From Mycobacterium innocens (GTDB taxonomy: Bacteria; Actinomycetota; Actinomycetes; Mycobacteriales; Mycobacteriaceae), in contig NZ_UPHQ01000123.1 in assembly GCF_900566055.1 (NCBI RefSeq), positions 1 through 33,825 on the forward strand: DNA of 33,825 nt, read 5' to 3'. The position numbers were made by a program, and so were the translations under genes. The notes under the pieces were generated by a model. The model searched no databases. It had not been told where the DNA came from and was given only the letters and a program-made list of their open reading frames with translations. Below, piece after piece: positions 1 to 8,525 of this stretch. How positions within the stretch are numbered: position 1 is the stretch's first letter; every line of letters starts with the position of its first letter.

Positions 1-1
1 A

Positions 2-88
2 CTCGAACAAGCCCACAAACGCCGCCTTGCCTGGCACCGCCAGCAAAGGCACACTGAACCCATCCAGGACCCCGACGATGTTGTCTGA
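2..88 (+). CDS. C-terminal tail of an ORF cut by the window edge, transposase-like
   Basis: An open frame enters from the left edge and ends at TGA 86-88, giving about 28 residues rich in His, Arg and Gln and ending in DPDDVV. Basic His/Arg tails of this kind occur at the C-terminus of some transposases, and the next 2 kb contains other mobile-element debris, so a transposase tail is the best guess. No domain can be assigned from so few residues, and it could be chance open frame. Confidence 0.25.
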   Translation, partial: LEQAHKRRLAWHRQQRHTEPIQDPDDVV

Positions 89-113
89 TCAAACGCGAAT
101 CTCTATCGCAAAG

Positions 114-887
114 TCAGAAACACCTCAGCTTAAAGAACAGACCCCTCCCTTGCGGCATCGGCACGTCGTGCACCTCCCTGAGTCCCGGCATGGTGTCGAC
201 CAGATCTGACAGTTGTTGCACCGAGAGGCTGAACGGCATTGGTGGCACCCGGTAGCGCTTGGAGGAGCGCATCCCTTTGGGTGCGATTTTCTTGACGACC
301 GTCGGTCGCAGGTCGAAGAACATCTGTCCGCCGGCAAACCGCTTGGCGCACTGGGCGATTAGCTCCATTGCCTGGTGTGGCTGTAGGTACATCAGCAAGC
401 CCTCGGCGGTGATGAATACGCCGTTGCTGCTATCCACCTTGTCCATCCACGTGTAGTCCAGAGCGGACTGCGCTAGGCTGCTGATACGCCCAGAATGCGG
501 CAACAGACGCTGCCGAAGTTCGATCACCGGCTCCAAATCAACTGACAGCCAATGGAATTGAGCGTCGGGGAGTACGCTGCTAAGGCGCCAGAAACTCGTC
601 TGGAAGCCTTCTGCCAGCGCAACGACGGTGGCCTTGGGGTGTTTGATCAGATATGCGATTGCACACCGATCGACGGCCAGTGAGCGCAGCGCCATCTCTT
701 GGCCTCTGCGTCCAAACATTTCGAAGTCGAAATCGATGGACTCGACGAGTTTGATCGCCATCGGGTCGTCGATGATCGCGTCAGGCCGCGCAGCTTGGTA
801 GGCCCTACCGTTGAGGGTCAGCAGCGCCGTTTCCGACACGCCGCTTAGCGTTCTGGCATCCACTTTGGCGTTGCCTGAATGGCTCAT
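114..887 (-). CDS. SAM-dependent methyltransferase, leucine carboxyl methyltransferase (PPM/TcmP-like) family
   Basis: A 257-residue protein of the class I methyltransferase group that includes leucine carboxyl methyltransferases and TcmP-like O-methyltransferases. Visible family features are the early segment ETALLTLNGRAYQAARPDAI with the downstream DDPMA, the VVALAEGFQTSFWRL segment where the SAM-binding Gly-rich loop normally lies, the acidic WLSVDLEPVIELR after strand 2, and FITAEGLLMYL, a hallmark of the family. ATG 887 is preferred over the longer frame to 950 because family proteins start just before the ETALLTLNGRA segment and a GAGG lies a few bases upstream. The substrate is unknown. 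It stands alone and is transcribed away from the palindrome at 967-984. Confidence 0.8.
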   Translation of the reverse strand: MSHSGNAKVDARTLSGVSETALLTLNGRAYQAARPDAIIDDPMAIKLVESIDFDFEMFGRRGQEMALRSLAVDRCAIAYLIKHPKATVVALAEGFQTSFWRLSSVLPDAQFHWLSVDLEPVIELRQRLLPHSGRISSLAQSALDYTWMDKVDSSNGVFITAEGLLMYLQPHQAMELIAQCAKRFAGGQMFFDLRPTVVKKIAPKGMRSSKRYRVPPMPFSLSVQQLSDLVDTMPGLREVHDVPMPQGRGLFFKLRCF

Positions 888-966
888 CGCCTCAACCCTA
901 GCCGGTACAGGTGGCGCCAATCTCCTGCGATCGTTGGGCCGAACCGCCACTATGCCCGTCGCGATA

Positions 967-984
967 TATACCCCCCGGGGTATA
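967..984. promoter_or_regulatory. CsoR/CstR-type operator palindrome
   Basis: The sequence is TATACCCCCCGGGGTATA: perfect 8-bp arms TATACCCC and GGGGTATA around a CC spacer. Inverted repeats of the form ATACCCC-N-GGGGTAT are operators for the DUF156 family (copper-sensing CsoR, persulfide-sensing CstR). CstR-type sites control sulfide:quinone reductase and rhodanese operons. A decayed SQR gene lies about 340 bp downstream on the plus strand, which favours the persulfide reading. No csoR-like gene is in the window. It could instead affect the methyltransferase that starts 80 bp to the left. Confidence 0.55.
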
Positions 985-1009
985 CACTAGGGACCAGTAT
1001 GCGTTTTGG

Positions 1010-1215
1010 GAATACTCTGCCATTTGCCCACCGTGGGCTGCGGCACCCCCAATTTCACGGCCGCCGCCTTGTTGGACAAACCCTCGAAGCAGGACAGGAT
1101 GATCCTCGACCGCAACGCCAACGCCTGCGACGACTTCGCCCGCCGTGACCACCGAACCAACTGGTCGCGCTCCGGTCAGCACCAGCTCCGCCCTCGGCCG
1201 TCCGCGCTTCGCCAC
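1010..1215 (-). pseudogene. N-terminal remnant of an IS630-family transposase
   Basis: Reading from GTG 1215, the frame gives MAKRGRPRAELVLT. After a one-base shift near 1172 the adjacent frame continues as ERDQLVRWSRRAKSSQALAL, then RSRIILSCFEGLSNKAAA and LGVPQPTVGKW. This is the N-terminal helix-turn-helix region typical of IS630/Tc1-type transposases. The match stops after GKW near 1017 and the DDE catalytic part is absent, so it is a dead fragment. It sits between the CsoR/CstR-like palindrome and the SQR remnant and may have broken that unit. Confidence 0.75.
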
Positions 1216-1273
1216 GCATCCAATTATGCTTCATGGCAACACTATTCGCGCAGTAACCGCGCTGCAGCCGCAA

Positions 1274-1289
1274 GTTACAATTATGTAAC
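1274..1289. repeat. Short inverted repeat, possible insertion-element end
   Basis: GTTACAATTATGTAAC has perfect 6-bp arms GTTACA and TGTAAC around ATTA. It lies 60 bp beyond the 5' end of the IS630 transposase remnant and just before the truncated SQR reading frame. A transposon end or a regulator site are both possible, and no second copy was found to identify it as a terminal repeat. Confidence 0.25.
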
Positions 1290-1321
1290 GAAGTTATGGC
1301 GCGGGACGCTAGCTACCCCGC

Positions 1322-1812
1322 AAACACGAGATCGTCGTCGTTTCCCCGAACGCCGTCCGTCGAACATCTGGGTTGGTGTGGGCCGGATGGAACCGGCGAA
1401 GGTGCTGATTCCACTGAGACCGATTTACCGGCGCAAGGGTATCGCCTTCCATCAGGGGCTCGCGACAGCCATCCGTCCGGAGGGCACCGCGGAGCAGACC
1501 TCGCCGTCGGTGGACTTCACCTATACCGACGACGAGCACCGCGGACAGACCGCCAACCTGACCTACGAATACCTGATCAACGCCACCGGCCCACAGTTGA
1601 ACTTCGCCCCAGTCGGCTGTGGACCGAGTCGCTGTTTCGCGAACGCGAGGTCAAGGCCATCACGCAGGCCCCCGTGCACGAGGTGATGGACGGCAAACTG
1701 CGTTACGAACAGCTCGACGGCAAGGTGCACCACCTGAACTTCGACTTCGTGATGCTGCCGCCGCCGTTCAAAGGCGCAAGTCTGGCCGCCTACGACAGGG
1801 GCGGCCACGACC
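1322..1812 (+). pseudogene. sqr: Sulfide:quinone oxidoreductase remnant, truncated and internally deleted
   Basis: Pieces in three frames align in order with type III sulfide:quinone oxidoreductase, a membrane-associated FAD enzyme that oxidises sulfide to persulfide. HEIVVVSPN starts near 1325. A second piece runs PSNIWVGVGRMEPAKVLIPL, then FHQGLATAIRPEG, then YEYLINATGPQLNF. A third frame from about 1615 gives WTESLFREREVKAITQAP and later FDFVMLPPPFKG. The N-terminal GxGxxG FAD-binding motif is missing. The stretch between NATGPQLNF and WTESLF, which should hold a catalytic cysteine, is deleted with a frame change near 1612. The gene cannot make active enzyme. It joins directly to a kinase fragment near 1812-1829. 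Confidence 0.8.
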
Positions 1813-1828
1813 GATCGACGGGCGTGCC

Positions 1829-2053
1829 GGCCAATATTCGTTGGCGTGCACCGCTTTTCAGCTGCTAACGGGGGCGCCGCTGTATGGCGGTTCCAATCTC
1901 GAGGTGGTGATCGGCCAACATGTCAGCGCCCCACCGCCCTCGATCGGCACCTACCATCCGGAGTTGACCGGGCCCGATCCGGTGTTCACCACCGCGTTGG
2001 ACAAGGAGCCGTCAAAGCGGTTCGGCAGCTGTGGGGAGTTTGCCGACCATTGA
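1829..2053 (+). pseudogene. C-terminal fragment of a Ser/Thr protein kinase catalytic domain
   Basis: One frame reads YSLACTAFQLLTGAPLYGG, then a segment with VVIGQHVSAPPPSI, then LDKEPSKRFGSCGEF and a stop at 2053. This is the final part of a mycobacterial Pkn-type catalytic domain: the YSLAC..F.LLTG helix after the APE motif and the terminal K.P..RF Arg-containing segment. Everything upstream (glycine loop, Lys, HRD, DFG) is absent, and no transmembrane or sensor region follows. It is a stranded fragment fused by deletion to the SQR remnant. Confidence 0.75.
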
Positions 2054-2280
2054 CGAAACGCTAACGCGCACCGGCGATTAACCCCAGGGCCGTTGGTTGC
2101 CGGTGCCCGCCGTTTGACTGTCGAGTATCGCCGGTGAGGCAACACATGAGTCTGGTGGCGATACCCGGCCGAAATTGCCGCTAGGGCTGTGATCAGCCAG
2201 CCAATCGCAGCCGCTACGGCAATCTGGGCAAGACTGGTCGACGTCCCGGAATTGAAATCGTCGCCTAAGGTGTGATCCAT
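1951..2280 (-). other. Possible small membrane ORF or remnant; otherwise gene-free DNA upstream of modC
   Basis: The stretch 2054-2366 has no convincing gene. The only protein-like signal is a minus-strand frame from ATG 2280 encoding one plausible membrane helix (AQIAVAAAIGWLITALAAIS, about residues 18-37) followed by a basic, low-information tail that runs into the kinase remnant on the opposite strand. The tail looks non-coding, so this may be the remnant of a membrane protein. No modB similarity is visible on the plus strand, where modB would be expected. Confidence 0.2.
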
Positions 2281-2366
2281 GCCTGGCAGCTGGGTGGTTG
2301 ACGGTGCTCGCAGTGTCAGTTGCGGGAGTCGGCGGGTAGCACGGACCTAACACAAGGTAGCCGGCC

Positions 2367-3464
2367 ATGAGCGGGTTGCAGCTTCGCGCCGTCGTGACGG
2401 ACCGCGGTCTGGACGTGGAATTCGTCGTCTCGGCGGGGGAGGTGCTGGCGATTGTCGGCCCCAACGGCGCCGGCAAATCCACCGCACTTCATGTCATTGC
2501 CGGGCTGGTTCGCCCTGACATGGGTCTGGTGCGCGTCGGAGACCGGGTGTTGACCGACACCGCGGCCGGGATCGAGGTGGCCACACACGACCGCCGGGTG
2601 GGGCTGCTCCTCCAGGAACCGCTGCTGTTTCCGCACCTGAGCGTGGCCGCCAACGTGGTATTCGGACCGCTCAGCCGTCGCGGGATGTTCCGGTTCGCTC
2701 GTTCCCGGCGGCGGGAGTCGGCGCTGCGCTGGTTGAGTGAGGTGGAGGCCGCGCAATTCGCTGACCGCAAGCCGCGGCAGCTATCCGGGGGTCAGGCCCA
2801 GCGGGTGGCCATTGCGCGTGCACTGGCGGCGGAACCTGATGTACTGCTGCTCGACGAGCCGCTGACCGGACTGGATGTGACTGCGGCCGCGGCGATACGG
2901 GCCGTGCTGCGGGGCGTGGTTGCCGACACCGGCTGCGCCGTGGTTTTGATAACCCACGACCTGCTGGATGTGTTTGCGCTGGCTGATCGGGTGATGGTGG
3001 TCGAGTCCGGGAAGATTTCCGAGATCGGTCCGGTGGCCGAGGTGCTTGCCGCGCCCCGGAGCCATTTCGGGGCCCGCATCGCGGGTATCAACCTGGTCAG
3101 CGGGACCATCGGCGCCGACGGCACACTGCACAGCTCCAGCGGCGCCGTTTGGCATGGGATCGCGGCACAAGATCTCACCAGTGGCCGCGACGCCGTCGCG
3201 GTGTTCGCGCCGACAGCGGTGGCAGTGCACCTGGAACAGCCGCACGGCAGCCCCCGCAACACCGTCGAAGTGACCGTGACGGAGTTGCAGACCCGCGGTT
3301 CCGGGGTCCTGGTGCGCGGTCCGGATCAGCCCGACGGCGCCCCCGGGCTGGCCGCCAGCATCACCGCTGATGCCGCGGCGGAGTTGCGGCTGACGCCCGG
3401 GACGCGCGTGTGGTACAGCATCAAGGCGCATGAAGTGGCGCTGCACCCGGCAGCTCGCCGATAG
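2367..3464 (+). CDS. modC: Molybdate ABC transporter ATP-binding protein ModC
   Basis: The 365-residue ATPase of a molybdate importer. It hydrolyses ATP at the cytoplasmic face to power a ModB permease fed by periplasmic ModA. All ABC motifs are present: Walker [10 protein letters not shown] (31-39), a Q-loop in [12 protein letters not shown], signature LSGGQ (139-143), Walker B VLLLDE (159-164) and switch His197 in LITHD. The last 100 or so residues form the molybdate-binding TOBE/Mop region expected of ModC. ATG 2367 has a weak AAGG upstream. In M. tuberculosis modA and modB precede modC, but here decayed DNA precedes it, so the protein may be an orphan or work with permeases encoded elsewhere. 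apa follows 77 bp downstream. Confidence 0.9.
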   Translation: MSGLQLRAVVTDRGLDVEFVVSAGEVLAIVGPNGAGKSTALHVIAGLVRPDMGLVRVGDRVLTDTAAGIEVATHDRRVGLLLQEPLLFPHLSVAANVVFGPLSRRGMFRFARSRRRESALRWLSEVEAAQFADRKPRQLSGGQAQRVAIARALAAEPDVLLLDEPLTGLDVTAAAAIRAVLRGVVADTGCAVVLITHDLLDVFALADRVMVVESGKISEIGPVAEVLAAPRSHFGARIAGINLVSGTIGADGTLHSSSGAVWHGIAAQDLTSGRDAVAVFAPTAVAVHLEQPHGSPRNTVEVTVTELQTRGSGVLVRGPDQPDGAPGLAASITADAAAELRLTPGTRVWYSIKAHEVALHPAARR

Positions 3465-3541
3465 GAGCTGCCGATGACGAACAGTGTCGACACCGGCAGG
3501 CCATCCTTGCTTCATGGCGACAACACGGTAGGTTCGTCGCC

Positions 3542-4591
3542 ATGCATCAGGTGGACTCCAACACGACACGTCGCAACGGACTGTGGGCAACGCTGGCGAT
3601 CGCCACCGTAAGCAGCGCCGGCGCGCTCACCATCGCGCTGCCGGCGACCTCCAGCGCCGACCCGGAGCCGGTACCCGCGCCGGCCACCACGACAGCCGTC
3701 GCGCCCCCCTCGACCACCGCAGCGTCGCCCGCACCCGCACCGGCGACCACTCCGGCGACGCCGCCACCGGGAACCACCAGCACGCCCGCGGCACAGCCGG
3801 CCGATCCGAATGCGGCACCGGCACCGGCCGACCCCAACGCACCGCCCCCACCCGTTGCCGATCCCAATGCACCGCCAGTGCCTGTTGCCGACCCGAATGC
3901 ACCGGAACCCGCCCGGATCACCAACGCCGTCGGCGGATTCAGCTTCATCCTGCCCCCGGGCTGGGTGGAGTCAGACGCTTCGCATCTCGATTACGGATCG
4001 GCGCTGCTCAGCAAGGCAACCGGGGAGCCACCCATGCCCGGACAGGCACCGCCGGTCGCCAACGACACGCGTATCGTGCTGGGCCGGCTGGACCAACGGC
4101 TTTACGCCAGCGCCGAAACCACCAATCCCAAGGCCGCGGTCCGATTGGGCTCGGACATGGGTGAGTTCTTCATGCCGTACCCGGGCACCCGAATCAACCA
4201 GGAAACGATTCCGCTCAACGCCAACGGGGTGTCCGGAAGCGCGTCGTACTACGAAGTCAAATTCAGCGATCCGGCCAAGCCGAACGGCCAGATCTGGACC
4301 GGGGTGATCGGTACGCCCGCCGGGAGTACGCCCAATGCCGGGCCTCCGCAGCGCTGGTTCGTGGTGTGGCTGGGGACCTCGAACAACCCGGTGGACAAGG
4401 GCGCGGCAAAGGCTCTCGCCGAGTCGATCCGTCCTTGGACACCCCCGCCGGCGCCCGCGCCGGCACCGGCTCCGGGCGAGCCGGCGGCGGAGCCGGGTGC
4501 GCCCGCGCCGGCGCCCGCACCGGTTCAGGCTCCGGCCGCGGGAGTGACGCCGACCCTCACCCCGACACCGCAGCGGACCCAACCGGCGTAA
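3542..4591 (+). CDS. apa: Alanine/proline-rich secreted glycoprotein Apa (fibronectin-attachment protein)
   Basis: A 349-residue secreted antigen matching mycobacterial Apa (also called ModD or 45/47-kDa antigen), a mannosylated, fibronectin-binding cell-surface protein. Residues 1-39 are a signal peptide ending at SSA before DPEP. Residues 40-120 are Pro/Ala/Thr rich with repeated ADPNAP units. The conserved core follows with [55 protein letters not shown] and [19 protein letters not shown] second Pro/Ala-rich tail ends QRTQPA. It is longer than the M. tuberculosis protein (325 aa from memory), mainly in the two low-complexity regions. A hairpin terminator follows. Its link to modC is positional; no transport role is implied. 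Confidence 0.95.
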   Translation: MHQVDSNTTRRNGLWATLAIATVSSAGALTIALPATSSADPEPVPAPATTTAVAPPSTTAASPAPAPATTPATPPPGTTSTPAAQPADPNAAPAPADPNAPPPPVADPNAPPVPVADPNAPEPARITNAVGGFSFILPPGWVESDASHLDYGSALLSKATGEPPMPGQAPPVANDTRIVLGRLDQRLYASAETTNPKAAVRLGSDMGEFFMPYPGTRINQETIPLNANGVSGSASYYEVKFSDPAKPNGQIWTGVIGTPAGSTPNAGPPQRWFVVWLGTSNNPVDKGAAKALAESIRPWTPPPAPAPAPAPGEPAAEPGAPAPAPAPVQAPAAGVTPTLTPTPQRTQPA

Positions 4592-4620
4592 CCGGCAGTC
4601 GCAGTCGCGGAGCGCATATC

Positions 4621-4640
4621 CGCCCCGGTTAGCCGGGGCG
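4621..4640 (+). terminator. Hairpin terminator after apa
   Basis: CGCCCCGG, TTAG, CCGGGGCG: a perfect 8-bp GC-only stem with a 4-base loop, 30 bp after the apa stop. There is no T-tract, as is common for mycobacterial terminators. Confidence 0.6.
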
Positions 4641-4762
4641 CCGCGAAGTCGACCATTCCCATCGCCGCGCGAACCGGGTATACCGAGATCACGGTCCAGC
4701 AGTCGAGTTGGGCTTTGTTGGTGATGAGCCGGTTATGAGCCGGTGATGACAAGGAGATCCCG

Positions 4763-5062
4763 ATGGGTGTCATGGCAGCAACCGAATTTCTGGCCCGTTC
4801 GACGACGCTGACCAGCGTCGGCTGGATCGGCTACATCATCATCGGCGCCATCGCGGGCTGGATAGCGGGCAAGATCGTCAAAGGGTCGGGATCCGGGATC
4901 TTGACGAACATCGTCATCGGCATCGTAGGAGCGCTGATCGGCGGCTTCCTGCTGAGCTTCTTCGTCGACACGGCAGCAGGCGGCTGGTGGTTCACGCTGT
5001 TCACCGCGATTCTCGGCTCGGTGATCCTGCTCTGGCTAGTCGGCATGGTGCAGAAGCGTTAA
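4763..5062 (+). CDS. GlsB/YeaQ/YmgE family small membrane protein (Rv1861-like)
   Basis: A 99-residue integral membrane protein of the transglycosylase-associated GlsB/YeaQ/YmgE family. It has three hydrophobic helices: WIGYIIIGAIAGWIAGKIV, TNIVIGIVGALIGGFLLSFF and WFTLFTAILGSVILLWLVGM. The Gly-rich GWIAGKIVKG and GIVGALIGGF motifs are diagnostic. The start is supported by an AAGGAG at 4751-4756, six bases before ATG. The family is stress-associated but its biochemical role is not established. The preceding 170 bp holds the apa terminator and presumably this gene's promoter. Confidence 0.85.
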   Translation: MGVMAATEFLARSTTLTSVGWIGYIIIGAIAGWIAGKIVKGSGSGILTNIVIGIVGALIGGFLLSFFVDTAAGGWWFTLFTAILGSVILLWLVGMVQKR

Positions 5063-5110
5063 CAGCAGCTAACCCGTTGCGGCCGTGGCGGATTGCGGCA
5101 TGATGAGGTG

Positions 5111-6139
5111 ATGTCCGCAGCGGCGATCACCCCAACGATGACGACCTGGCAGGTACGCCGGCCCGGCCCGATGGACACCCGCCCTCTTGAGCGGGTCAGC
5201 ACCGAGATGCCGCGACCTGGACCGGCTGACCTGCTCGTGGCGGTGCACGCGTGCGGGGTCTGCCGCACCGATCTGCACGTCGCCGAGGGCGATCTTCCCG
5301 TGCACCGCGAACGGGTGACTCCCGGACATGAGGTGGTAGGGGAGGTCGTCGAGGTGGGCGCCGATGCCGGCGACGAGTTCCAGGTCGGGGACCGGGTTGG
5401 TATCGCTTGGTTACGCCACACCTGCGGGGTGTGCAAGTTCTGCCTGCGGGGCGACGAGAATCTGTGTCCGAAGTCGCGGTACACCGGCTGGGACGCCGAC
5501 GGCGGATACGCCGAATTCACTACGGTCCCAGCGGCTTTCGCGCACCACCTGCCCAGCGGCTACAGCGACAGCGAGCTTGCGCCGCTATTGTGTGCCGGCA
5601 TAATCGGATACCGCTCACTGATGCGGGCGGAGCTGTCGCCCGGCGGTCGGCTGGGCCTTTACGGCTTCGGCGGCAGCGCCCATATCACTGCGCAGGTCGC
5701 GCTGGCCCAGGGCGCCGAGGTGCACGTGATGACCCGCGGAGCGCAAGCGCGCCGGCTGGCGCTCGAACTCGGCGCCGCCTCCGCCCAAGGTGCCGCCGAC
5801 CCGCCCCCGGTGCCGTTGGACGCTGCCATTTTGTTCGCTCCCGTCGGCGACCTGGTGCTGCCCGCCTGCGAGGCTCTGGACCGGGGCGGTACGTTGGCGA
5901 TCGCCGGCATCCATCTCAGCGATATCCCGGCCCTGAACTACCAGCGGCACCTATTCCAGGAGCGCCAGATCCGGTCGGTCACATCGAACACCCGGGCCGA
6001 TGCGCGCGCGTTTCTCAACTTCGCGGCGCATCATCACATCCAGGTCACCACTCCGGAATACCCGTTGGGACAAGCCGATCGTGCGCTCAGCGACCTCAGC
6101 TCCGGGCGCATCGCGGGTGCGGCCGTGCTGCTGGTCTAA
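5111..6139 (+). CDS. adhA: Zinc-dependent alcohol dehydrogenase AdhA
   Basis: A 342-residue medium-chain dehydrogenase that interconverts alcohols and aldehydes with NAD(P). The catalytic zinc ligands are Cys48 ([10 protein letters not shown]), His73 (GHEVVGE) and Cys161 ([10 protein letters not shown]). The structural zinc ligands are Cys105, Cys108, Cys111 and Cys119. The nucleotide-binding loop is [10 protein letters not shown] around 182-191. It matches M. tuberculosis AdhA (Rv1862) nearly end to end. ATG 5111 is preferred to the upstream codon at 5093 because a GAGG lies just before it and the homologue also begins MSA. It converges on the protease gene with only six bases between stops. 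Confidence 0.92.
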   Translation: MSAAAITPTMTTWQVRRPGPMDTRPLERVSTEMPRPGPADLLVAVHACGVCRTDLHVAEGDLPVHRERVTPGHEVVGEVVEVGADAGDEFQVGDRVGIAWLRHTCGVCKFCLRGDENLCPKSRYTGWDADGGYAEFTTVPAAFAHHLPSGYSDSELAPLLCAGIIGYRSLMRAELSPGGRLGLYGFGGSAHITAQVALAQGAEVHVMTRGAQARRLALELGAASAQGAADPPPVPLDAAILFAPVGDLVLPACEALDRGGTLAIAGIHLSDIPALNYQRHLFQERQIRSVTSNTRADARAFLNFAAHHHIQVTTPEYPLGQADRALSDLSSGRIAGAAVLLV

Positions 6140-6145
6140 CCGGGT

Positions 6146-6922
6146 TCAGGTGCTCAGGTGCCAGACCACGGCGGCGGCCAGCGCGCCCAACCCGTTCAGC
6201 GACCAATGCAGGGCTATCGGTGCGAGCAGGCTGCCGCTACGCCGGCGCAGCCAGCTGAACACAAAGCCGGCCGCGCCGGTGGCCAACACCGCCAACGTCA
6301 CCCCGGCCAGCATCCCGACGATCCCGCCCCCGAACAGCCGCGTGAAGCCGACATTGGTGCTGGTCAGGCCCAATGACGTCGCAACATGCCACAGACCGAA
6401 GAGCAGCGAGCCCACCATCGTGACGCCCCGAAATCCCCAGGCACGATTCAGCGCGCCGTGCAGGACACCGCGGAACGCCAGCTCCTCGGGAATGACGGTT
6501 TGCAGCGGTATGACGAGCATCGAGGCGATCAGCGCCCCCGAAACCGTCGCGTAGCGGTTGTTCAGGAACATCGGTCGAGTCACCGGCACCAGCACCCCGA
6601 CCGCGATCACCGACACCACCACGGCCACGGCAGCCAGCGCATACCCCAAACCGGATCTCCAGTGCTGCCGACCCAGACCCAGTTCGGTCCAGCCAAGCCC
6701 ACGCCACCGGACGAGGATCAGCAGACCGACGGCGGCGGCCGGGACGGTCGCGATGCTGGCCCACGGTGTGGTGAAGTGCGCCACCAGATTAGTCAGCACC
6801 AACACCACGACGACGACGGCGATATCGAGGTGGATCCGCAACCGCTCAAGTTTCGGCATCGGCAATGCCAGCGCGTCGTGCTGAGCGCTGGCGGCGGCTT
6901 GGTCGGAAGCTGGGTCACGCAT
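6146..6922 (-). CDS. CPBP (CAAX/Abi) family intramembrane metalloprotease
   Basis: A 258-residue polytopic membrane protein with the three motifs of the CPBP/Rce1-type protease family: EELAFR with Glu146, Glu147 and Arg151; FGLWH with His179; and HWSLN with His239 and Asn243. All proposed metal and catalytic residues are present. About seven hydrophobic segments start near residue 34. ATG 6922 is chosen because the extension to 6997 is basic and lacks membrane character. It corresponds in position to Rv1863c. Bacterial members are linked to peptide maturation or immunity; the substrate here is unknown. Confidence 0.85.
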   Translation of the reverse strand: MRDPASDQAAASAQHDALALPMPKLERLRIHLDIAVVVVVLVLTNLVAHFTTPWASIATVPAAAVGLLILVRWRGLGWTELGLGRQHWRSGLGYALAAVAVVVSVIAVGVLVPVTRPMFLNNRYATVSGALIASMLVIPLQTVIPEELAFRGVLHGALNRAWGFRGVTMVGSLLFGLWHVATSLGLTSTNVGFTRLFGGGIVGMLAGVTLAVLATGAAGFVFSWLRRRSGSLLAPIALHWSLNGLGALAAAVVWHLST

Positions 6923-7025
6923 CGTCGCGAGTCTACCCGTGCGCGGCCGAATGCCCGTTCTCTTCGGCAGCGCAGACCAGATCAAGTGTCGACGCAATCG
7001 TCGGCCAGCTCCGAGCCGCAGCGGG

Positions 7026-7706
7026 TCACCCTTTGTCCGGCGTCAGCCTGCGGCGCGCGTACTCCAGAAGTTCGGCCGAGAGCGCGTCTGCCACCAACAG
7101 CTGGGGCAGCAGCTCGGGTTCCGACATTCGGGCGCGGAAGACGAGGCCGATGGTCACTTCATGATCGGGGCGGTGTTCGATGGTGATCGAGTCACCCGGG
7201 CGAACTGTTCCGGGGGAGATCACCCGCAAGTAGGCGCCGGGCTTTCCTGCTTGGGTGAAGGTGTTGATCCAATGGCTCAATTCCAGGAATGCCGAAAACG
7301 TCCGGCAAGGCGTCCGGGGCGCGGATACTTCTAGCACCAAGCCGTCCGTGCCGACGTGCCATCGTTCGCCGATCCGTGCGCCGGTCACATCGATGCCCAC
7401 GGTGGTCAGATTCTCGCCGAACATTCCGCTGCTGAGCGTGCGCTGGAGTTGAGATTCCCAGCCGTCCAGGTCTTCTCGGGCATACGCGTAAACGGCCTGG
7501 TCGTCGCCGCCATGGAATTTATGATTGCCGATGGTGTCGCCGACCAGCCCGCTGCCCAGACCACCGTGCATCGGGCCCGGCGCTTTGACCATGACCGGCT
7601 CGGTTACCGCCACCTTGTCGATGCCCGTCACCTTGGACAATGCGCGGGGATCAGGGTTTGCTCGGGCACGGGCCACGTTCACAGAAAAGACATGCGCCAC
7701 CCGCAC
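7026..7706 (-). CDS. MOSC-domain protein (YiiM-like)
   Basis: A 226-residue MOSC (molybdenum cofactor sulfurase C-terminal) protein. Visible family features are HGGDDQAVYAY (65-75), MFGENLTT (95-102) and the conserved Cys134 in SAPRTPCRTF, the residue expected to ligate molybdenum in YiiM/YcbX-type enzymes that reduce N-hydroxylated substrates. The C-terminal 50 residues form the YiiM-like 3-alpha extension. GTG 7706 is used; a second GTG two codons later is equally possible. The natural substrate is unknown. It is divergent from the broken TetR gene. Confidence 0.8.
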   Translation of the reverse strand: MRVAHVFSVNVARARANPDPRALSKVTGIDKVAVTEPVMVKAPGPMHGGLGSGLVGDTIGNHKFHGGDDQAVYAYAREDLDGWESQLQRTLSSGMFGENLTTVGIDVTGARIGERWHVGTDGLVLEVSAPRTPCRTFSAFLELSHWINTFTQAGKPGAYLRVISPGTVRPGDSITIEHRPDHEVTIGLVFRARMSEPELLPQLLVADALSAELLEYARRRLTPDKG

Positions 7707-7783
7707 AGGCTAGCGCTGCCGCGCTGGTGGCCGGCAGACCCTGCACCCGATCGTCTGGTTCCGGGCCGCGAGGACCGGGTGCA

Positions 7784-8457
7784 ATGGTGTCAATGAGTTC
7801 CCGGCCCTCCCCACGGCGCAAGTACGACAGCCAGTCGTCGCCGCGCCGACGCGGAGGCCCGGCAGCGCAGGGTGATTGAAGCGGCGGCCAGGCTGTTCGT
7901 TGAGCAGGGGTTCGGCGCCACCTCCATCAACCAGATCGCCGCCGCGGCCGAAGTGTCAGCACCGACCAGCTACGCGACATTCGGCTCCAAGGCCGGTGTG
8001 CTGGCCCGCGCGATTGACGTCGCCGTCGTCGGCGACTACGAAGATGTCCCGGTGGTGGACCGGGTGCTGAGCCTTATCGAGGAGGCCGGCCCGCAGGAAC
8101 TTCGGCAATTTGCCGCCGCCGCCCACGTCATCCGCACCATCAAATAAGCGGGTAGCGCCGCTGATCCGGGTGATGAAGCAGGCGACATCGGCCGACCCCG
8201 CCCTACAGCAGCTGCCCACCTGTCTGATCCGCGCGCTGCGTTCCGATTGCGCCGCGGCGATCGAGAAGTATTGGCGGACCGCCCTGCGCAGTGGCCTCTC
8301 CACGAAGGAAGCCGCCGACGTGTTGACGACAATGACGTTGCCGCAAACCTATTCGATGCTCACCGCCGACATGGGTTGGTCACCGGATCGCTACCAGAAA
8401 TGGCTCGCCCATGCGTTGCCGCAGCTGCTGCTGCGGCCGGAGCTCTTAAGCGACTGA
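7784..8457 (+). pseudogene. TetR-family regulator broken by two frameshifts
   Basis: Three consecutive frames make one TetR protein. The first (ATG 7784 or 7793) gives SSRPSPRRKYDS. A single-base shift near 7833 leads to SRRRADAEARQRR, then VIEAAARLFVEQGFGATSIN and the helix-turn-helix IAAAAEVSAPTSYATFGSK. A one-base insertion in an A-run near 8145 (IKstop versus INKRV) moves to the third frame, which gives RVAPLIRVMKQATSADPAL and the ligand-binding domain to 8457. Both defects are +1. Apart from them the protein is complete (about 220 residues), suggesting recent inactivation or sequencing error. It converges on xfp. Confidence 0.8.
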
Positions 8458-8469
8458 CCCGGCCACTGA

Positions 8470-8525
8470 GCCGGATTGGTCGTCTCGTTCCCGTCACTCA
8501 CTGCGCCGGATTGGTCGTCTCGTTC
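8470..8525. repeat. 21-bp direct repeat (two copies, 35-bp period) at the xfp 3' end
   Basis: The 21 bases at 8470-8490 (beginning GCCGGATTGG) recur exactly at 8505-8525. The right copy spans the xfp C-terminal codons and the left lies beyond the stop, so the xfp 3' end appears to have been partly duplicated. Confidence 0.7.

Noticed and set aside
2781..3590. 269-residue minus-strand open frame
   Set aside because: Antisense of modC; no family motif and no ribosome site.
3547..3948. Val/Gly/Ala-rich minus-strand frame resembling a PE_PGRS tract
   Set aside because: It is the complement of the Pro/Ala repeats of apa, which matches a known protein.
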